9,490 nt of DNA, from the NCBI GenBank assembly GCA_937976325.1, contig CALJSD010000020.1:1-9490 (forward strand), given 5' to 3'. A model generated the notes under the pieces. The model was given only the letters and a program-made list of their open reading frames with translations, did not search any database and was not told where the DNA came from. The position numbers and the translations under genes are program-made. This DNA is from an uncultured Carnobacterium sp. GTDB lineage: Bacteria; Bacillota; Bacilli; Lactobacillales; Aerococcaceae. This document shows positions 6,001 to 9,490 of this stretch, one piece after another (the stretch's first letter is position 1; every line of letters begins with the position of its first letter).

Positions 6001-6150
6001 GTGAAAGAAAAGTTTCAAAAATTAGTGCGTAAATGTGACAGTTTTTTAGGATGGACAGTCCTCTTTTATATTCTTATCACGGGAATTTTGTTATATTGCA
6101 TTTTTAACGATATGACGAATTCTGCAGAATTTATTTATAATGCATTCTAA
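6001..6150 (+). CDS. Small single-pass membrane protein, DltX-like
   Basis: The 49-residue product has a short basic, soluble N-terminus (residues 1-13), one hydrophobic segment (about 15-35) and a C-terminus ending FIYNAF. Size, layout and ending match DltX, whose C-terminal FIYNEF motif works with DltB and DltD to pass D-alanine to teichoic acids. Here the Glu of that motif is Ala. The GTG start is supported by AAGGGG (5987-5992) 8 nt upstream; an ATG at 5994 is out of frame and soon stops. dltX normally sits directly before dltA, but here the gene has its own promoter, two dyads and a terminator, with no dlt genes nearby. It may be an orphan paralogue or an unrelated small membrane protein that shares the ending. 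I see the motif; the function is inference. Confidence 0.62.
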   Translation: MKEKFQKLVRKCDSFLGWTVLFYILITGILLYCIFNDMTNSAEFIYNAF

Positions 6151-6164
6151 AAATGAAGTTTATA

Positions 6165-6195
6165 AGCTAGGAAGGGTGCTCTTTCCTAGCTTTTT
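6165..6195 (+). terminator. Terminator of the DltX-like gene
   Basis: AGCTAGGAAG (6165-6174) pairs with TTTCCTAGCT (6182-6191), ten pairs including one wobble, followed by five Ts (6191-6195). It starts 15 nt after the stop codon and makes the small gene monocistronic. Confidence 0.88.
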
Positions 6196-6207
6196 CAGTT
6201 TTTTACA

Positions 6208-6236
6208 TTGATTGAAAGGTTAAAGATTAGTATAAT
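6208..6236 (+). promoter_or_regulatory. Promoter of the S component-coaBC operon
   Basis: TTGATT (6208-6213, 4 of 6) is followed after 17 nt by a perfect TATAAT (6231-6236). The start would be near 6243, leaving a leader of about 20 nt with the GAGGTG ribosome binding site (6253-6258). That is too short for a riboswitch. Confidence 0.7.
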
Positions 6237-6263
6237 ACAGTCATTAAGACTTGAGGTGACGAC

Positions 6264-6863
6264 ATGAAAAGACAAAGAACTTTTCAAATGGTATTAAGTG
6301 CGATGTTTATCGCGATGATTATTTTACAAAGTTTTGTTCCGTTTTTAGGGAACTTACCATTAGTGATTTTAGATATTACGATTATTCATATTACCGTAAT
6401 TATTGGAGCATGTCTAATGGGATGGCAGACGGGACTATTATTAGGGACAGTTTGGGGTGTTTGTTCTTTTATTCGAGCATTTACTTCAGGTAGTGCCATT
6501 AGTTTATTAGTCTTTACGAATCCTTTAATTGCAATTGTTCCTCGTGCACTAGTTGGACTACTTTCTGGACTACTTTTTGTAGCCTTACAAAAAATTATTT
6601 CATCTAGTCATTTGAGAATGAGTATTGTTGGTGCTTTCGGTAGCTTATTAAATACAACTTTAGTATTATCGTTAATTTATTTCCTTGTAGGAAATCAATA
6701 TGCTGAAAAATTACAAAAAACTCTTGGTGAATTACCAGTATTTTTAATGACCATTGTTGGAACAAATGGTGTTCCGGAAGCTATTGCTTCTGCTATTATT
6801 GTACCAGTTGTAGGTGGAGTTCTTTTAAAATTAATGGAAAAACGGAGAATGAAGAATGCTTAA
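6264..6863 (+). CDS. panT: ECF transporter S component, probably for pantothenate
   Basis: This 199-residue protein has about six membrane segments and the features of ECF-type vitamin transporter S components, including AMFIA (13-17), the Ala-x-x-x-Ala motif in helix 1 that contacts the EcfT subunit. Conserved-looking family stretches are LGNLPLVILDITIIHI (28-43), the glycine-rich GWQTGLLLGTVWG (53-65) and the long NPLIAIVPRALVGLLSGLL (86-104). The S subunit binds the vitamin and needs the shared EcfA-A'-T module encoded elsewhere. Pantothenate is inferred because the next gene, overlapping by 8 nt, is coaBC, and S components paired with coaBC have been assigned to pantothenate in lactic acid bacteria. 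GAGGTG lies 5 nt before the ATG. Membership of the S-component class is firm; the substrate rests on context. Confidence 0.85.
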   Translation: MKRQRTFQMVLSAMFIAMIILQSFVPFLGNLPLVILDITIIHITVIIGACLMGWQTGLLLGTVWGVCSFIRAFTSGSAISLLVFTNPLIAIVPRALVGLLSGLLFVALQKIISSSHLRMSIVGAFGSLLNTTLVLSLIYFLVGNQYAEKLQKTLGELPVFLMTIVGTNGVPEAIASAIIVPVVGGVLLKLMEKRRMKNA

Positions 6864-8064
6864 TCAAAAGAAAGTAGCTGTGTATGTTACAGGAGGAATT
6901 GCAGCATATAAAGCTCTTTTATTTGTAAGATTATTAATAAAAGAAGGTGCACAAGTAAAAGTTGCAATGACTCAATCAGCTTGTCAATTTGTTTCACCTT
7001 TAACATTTCAAGTTTTAACAAAAGAAAAAGTAATGGTGGATACATTTGACGAAAATGATCCATCTGTTGTTCAACATATTCATTTTGCAGACTGGACAGA
7101 GTTGGCAATTGTCATTCCAGCTACAGCTAATACTATTGCTAAGATAGCTCATGGAATAGCAGATAATTTTGTAACAAGTGCATTCCTTGCTACAACTGCT
7201 CCTAAAGTAATCGTTCCTGCTATGAATGAACATATGTGGGAAAATCCGGCTACTCTGAGAAATTGTACCCAATTACAAAAAGATGGTGTTATTATGATAG
7301 AACCATCAGAGGGATTTTTAGCAGAAGGATATTCAGGGAAAGGAAGATTACCCGAACCTGAGGAAGTTCTTCAACAAATAAAAGAATTGAATTTATTTGA
7401 GGAAGAAGACAAGTCACTATTTGGAAAAAAAGTATTAATTACAGCTGGTGGAACAAAAGAAAGAATTGATCCTGTTCGCTATATTTCGAATGATTCTTCT
7501 GGGAAAATGGGTTATGCCTTAGCAGAAGATGCTGTCAAAAAAGGAGCAGAAGTTATTTTAATCTCTGCAACTACAGCTTTACCTATTCCAAATGGAGTGA
7601 AAATGGAGTATGTGGAATCTGCTAGAGAAATGCAAGAAAAAGTGTTGAATTATTTTCCATCAGTAGACATTGCCATTATGGTAGCTGCTGTATCGGATTA
7701 TCGAGTAAAAGAACCTGCTACTCAAAAAATGAAAAAAACAGATGATGAAAATGAAATCACCTTAACGTTAGTTAAAAATCCAGATATTTTAAAACAATTA
7801 GGAAGTTTGAAAAAAGAAGGACAAACAGTTATCGGATTTGCAGCAGAAACGCATCAAGTAATAGAATTTGCAAAACAAAAATTAGTAAAGAAAAATGCAG
7901 ACTTTATTATTGCCAATGATGTTTCAGATCAAAGTATTGGATTTGGTTCGGATCTGCATCAAGTGACAATCCTTTCAAAAAATGGGGAAGAAATTTTATT
8001 GCCAAAAGTTTCTAAACATTTATTAGCAAAAGAAATTTGGAATCATTTAGTTCCAAATTTATAG
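6856..8064 (+). CDS. coaBC: CoaBC: phosphopantothenoylcysteine decarboxylase/phosphopantothenate-cysteine ligase
   Basis: A 402-residue bifunctional enzyme of coenzyme A synthesis. CoaB (about 187-402) joins cysteine to 4'-phosphopantothenate using CTP; CoaC (1-180) decarboxylates the product with FMN. CoaC shows VTGGIAAYK (11-19), His74 in QHIHFADW, PATANTIAKIA (88-98) and PAMNEHMW (121-128). CoaB shows LITAGGTKERIDPVRYISNDSSGKMG (195-219, with Asn212), AAVSDYR (277-283), the KMKK lysines (291-294), NPDIL, IGFAAET (326-332) and ANDVSDQSIGFG (353-364). One key difference: where E. coli has Cys158 in the LACG motif, this protein has Glu157 (LAEGYSGKGR). The Cys is needed for the final reduction step in studied homologues. 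The rest is intact, and there is no frameshift. The start overlaps the transporter gene by 8 nt, indicating coupling. Confidence 0.95.
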   Translation: MLNQKKVAVYVTGGIAAYKALLFVRLLIKEGAQVKVAMTQSACQFVSPLTFQVLTKEKVMVDTFDENDPSVVQHIHFADWTELAIVIPATANTIAKIAHGIADNFVTSAFLATTAPKVIVPAMNEHMWENPATLRNCTQLQKDGVIMIEPSEGFLAEGYSGKGRLPEPEEVLQQIKELNLFEEEDKSLFGKKVLITAGGTKERIDPVRYISNDSSGKMGYALAEDAVKKGAEVILISATTALPIPNGVKMEYVESAREMQEKVLNYFPSVDIAIMVAAVSDYRVKEPATQKMKKTDDENEITLTLVKNPDILKQLGSLKKEGQTVIGFAAETHQVIEFAKQKLVKKNADFIIANDVSDQSIGFGSDLHQVTILSKNGEEILLPKVSKHLLAKEIWNHLVPNL

Positions 8065-8078
8065 ATTTAAAAGAAAAT

Positions 8079-8135
8079 AGACTTTTCAAATGTAACAAAG
8101 TAAAATTTAAGTGTTACTAAGAAAAGTCTTTTTTT
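8079..8135 (+). terminator. Terminator of the coaBC operon
   Basis: AGACTTTTC (8079-8087) pairs with GAAAAGTCT (8121-8129), and a nested GTAACA (8092-8097) pairs with TGTTAC (8112-8117) across a small internal loop. Seven Ts follow (8129-8135). It separates the CoA operon from the polysaccharide genes. The rest of 8136-8229 holds no gene I can support. Confidence 0.85.
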
Positions 8136-8229
8136 GTTACTTCAGTGAAAAACAAAAGGATGATTATCAAAAATATTAAGAAAAACTCAGAAAACTTTCC
8201 TGGTTTTGTTAAAAAACTTTGCGAAAGCT

Positions 8230-8257
8230 ATTCCAGTGATGGAATTTGTGCTATAAT
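8230..8257 (+). promoter_or_regulatory. Promoter and dyad before the polysaccharide genes
   Basis: TGCTATAAT (8249-8257) is a perfect extended -10. No good -35 exists; that region instead contains a perfect dyad, ATTCCA-GTGA-TGGAAT (8230-8245), ending 4 bp before the extended -10. The start would be near 8264, with a leader of about 27 nt. The dyad could bind an activator or repressor. Confidence 0.55.
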
Positions 8258-8290
8258 GATGAAGGTTTATTAGGCATGAGAGGAGTAGAT

Positions 8291-8983
8291 ATGAGAACAG
8301 AACATCAAATGCCACAGTTTATGAAAAATCATTATACTTTAGAAGCAGTAAAGGTATTAGAAAATAAAAAAGCGACGTTGGTTTTTAAACGTCTTTTTGA
8401 TATCTGTTTGTCGTTAATTCTTTTAGTAATATTGTCGCCTGTATTTTTATTTTTAGCAATTTGTATTAAGCTAGAAGATGGTGGACCAATATTTTATCGA
8501 CAGCAAAGAATTACAACATATGGAAGAGTCTTTAGAATTTTTAAATTCCGTACGATGATACTGAATGCTGATAAAATGGGACCACTTGTGACTCAAGATA
8601 ATGATTCAAGAATTACTAAGATTGGTAAAAAAATTAGAGATTTTAGATTGGATGAAATAGCACAGTTAATCAATGTTTTGATAGGAGATATGACATTTGT
8701 TGGAACTCGTCCAGAAGTTCAAAAATATGTAGATGCCTATTCTGAAGAAATGATGGTTACATTATTATTACCAGCAGGAATCACTTCAAGATCAAGTATT
8801 GAGTTTAGAAATGAAGCAGATAAAATTTCTAAATGGATGGAACAAGGATTAACAGCAGATGAAGCTTATATTCAAAAAATTCTTCCAGAAAAAATGAGAT
8901 ATAATATCGATTACATTTCAGAATTAAGTATTACTCAAGATATAAAAGTAATGCTTCAAACTGTATTTGCTGTTTTAAGATAG
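8291..8983 (+). CDS. Polyprenyl-phosphate sugar-1-phosphate transferase
   Basis: This 230-residue monotopic membrane enzyme belongs to the bacterial sugar transferase family (PglC/WcaJ catalytic domain), which moves a sugar-1-phosphate from a nucleotide sugar to undecaprenyl phosphate and so starts a glycan. A hydrophobic segment (36-58) contains Ser49-Pro50, as in the kinked re-entrant helix of PglC. Catalytic motifs follow: GGPIFYRQQRI (64-74), KFRTM (85-89), the Asp121-Glu122 pair in RLDEIAQLINVLIGDM, and GTRPE (138-142; many relatives have GPRPE). It has only the catalytic core, not the large N-terminal membrane domain of WbaP. The ATG at 8291 follows AGAGGAG (8279-8285) by 5 nt; the in-frame ATG at 8276 lacks such a site, and the TTG at 8246 falls on the promoter. 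The sugar is probably an N-acetylated amino or diamino sugar, given the aminotransferase 27 nt downstream. Confidence 0.92.
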   Translation: MRTEHQMPQFMKNHYTLEAVKVLENKKATLVFKRLFDICLSLILLVILSPVFLFLAICIKLEDGGPIFYRQQRITTYGRVFRIFKFRTMILNADKMGPLVTQDNDSRITKIGKKIRDFRLDEIAQLINVLIGDMTFVGTRPEVQKYVDAYSEEMMVTLLLPAGITSRSSIEFRNEADKISKWMEQGLTADEAYIQKILPEKMRYNIDYISELSITQDIKVMLQTVFAVLR

Positions 8984-9010
8984 TAAATGAACATTCGGAG
9001 GTTAAAAGAC

Positions 9011-9490
9011 ATGATTAGAAATATACCATTTTCACCACCAGATATTAGCAATAGAGAAATTGAATTAGTAACAGAAGTGCTTAAATCAGGTTGGCTTACA
9101 ACTGGACCAAAAACAAAAGAGTTTGAAAGAAAATTAGCATCTTATTTAGGAACTGAAAAAACGGTTTGTTTAAATTCAGCAACAGCTGCATTGGAATTAG
9201 CTTTACGAGTATTAGGAATTGGTGAAGGTGACGAAGTCATCGTTCCGGCTTATACATATACTGCTTCATGTAGTGTGATTGAGCATGTTGGAGCAACTCC
9301 AGTATTAGTAGATATTCAAGAAAATCATTATGAAATGAATTATGATTTATTAGAACAAGCGATTACCCCAGCGACTAAAGTCATTATACCAGTAGAATTA
9401 GGTGGAGTTCCTTGTGACTATACTCGTATTTTTGAAGTAGTAGAAAAGAAAAAAGATCTATTCTCTGCAAACAATGCCTTACAAGCTCAC
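9011..9490 (+). CDS. DegT/DnrJ/EryC1/StrS-family aminotransferase (partial, 5' end)
   Basis: An open frame from the ATG at 9011 runs off the window after 160 codons. The CGGAGG site (8996-9001) is 9 nt upstream. The N-terminal part matches PLP-dependent sugar aminotransferases that turn nucleotide 4-keto (or 3-keto) sugars into amino sugars: IPFSPPDISNREIELVTEVL (5-24), SGWLTTGPKTKEFERKLA, then the cofactor-pocket motifs LNSATAALELAL and VPAYTYTAS, and DIQENHYEMN. The PLP lysine lies beyond the window. After ATKVIIPV many relatives have HLYG; here it is ELGGVPCDYTRIFEVVEKKK, a recognisable subfamily variant. It likely forms an operon with the upstream transferase and supplies its amino-sugar substrate. 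The particular sugar cannot be assigned. Confidence 0.92.
   Translation, partial: MIRNIPFSPPDISNREIELVTEVLKSGWLTTGPKTKEFERKLASYLGTEKTVCLNSATAALELALRVLGIGEGDEVIVPAYTYTASCSVIEHVGATPVLVDIQENHYEMNYDLLEQAITPATKVIIPVELGGVPCDYTRIFEVVEKKKDLFSANNALQAH

Noticed and set aside
6887..7272. Minus-strand frames antisense to coaBC
   Set aside because: Low-complexity leucine-rich or cysteine/serine-rich translations opposite a clearly conserved enzyme.
8246..8290. Longer start (TTG at 8246 or ATG at 8276) for the sugar transferase
   Set aside because: The TTG lies before and across the promoter -10, and the ATG at 8276 lacks a good upstream site, while ATG 8291 has AGAGGAG 5 nt away.
1..9490. CRISPR array, tRNA or rRNA genes, or a defence or toxin-antitoxin system
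   Set aside because: No regularly spaced repeats, no tRNA- or rRNA-like stretch and no protein with such motifs could be found.

Overview
This window looks like the chromosome of a low-GC Lactobacillales bacterium. The HPr protein closely resembles that of enterococci, there is a DUF1827 gene (a family I know from lactic acid bacteria), ribosome binding sites are strong AGGAGG-type, and genes are divided by short intrinsic terminators. A member of the Carnobacteriaceae/Enterococcaceae neighbourhood (for example a Granulicatella-like organism) would fit. The genus is inference; I cannot place the species.

Layout. 1-268: a non-coding leader with a long inverted repeat (1-63), a strong promoter (161-189) and a terminator hairpin just after the predicted transcription start (205-232). 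269-1648: a MATE-family efflux transporter. 1679-3061: an HD-domain dGTP triphosphohydrolase-like protein with an extended -10 promoter overlapping the MATE stop codon. 3062-3247: a convergent intergenic region holding two similar plus-strand terminators, a 52-bp mini-element with IS3-like inverted ends and a 4-bp target duplication, and the minus-strand terminator of the next gene. 3248-3547 (minus): a DUF1827 protein. 3548-3842: a 295-bp divergent control region. 3843-5838: ptsH-ptsI, the general phosphotransferase proteins HPr and Enzyme I, closed by a terminator. 6001-6150: a 49-aa single-pass membrane protein whose C-terminus (FIYNAF) resembles DltX, with its own promoter, two dyads and a terminator. 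6264-8064: a two-gene operon of an ECF transporter S component (probably pantothenate) and CoaBC. 8291-9490: the start of a surface-polysaccharide locus, with a polyprenyl-phosphate sugar-1-phosphate transferase and the first 160 codons of a DegT-family aminotransferase that runs off the window.

How the genes work together. HPr and Enzyme I form the phosphate relay for all PTS sugars. The S component probably brings in pantothenate (with a shared ECF energising module encoded elsewhere), and CoaBC converts its phosphorylated form toward coenzyme A. The last two genes probably build and load an amino-sugar onto the lipid carrier for a surface glycan. The other genes stand alone.

Most of the window is ordinary core genome. 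The points worth a second look are the replacement of the expected catalytic Cys by Glu in CoaBC, the orphan DltX-like gene with its palindromic promoter, the 52-bp mini-element, and the attenuator-like hairpin ahead of the MATE gene. I did not find a clear new defence or mobile system.
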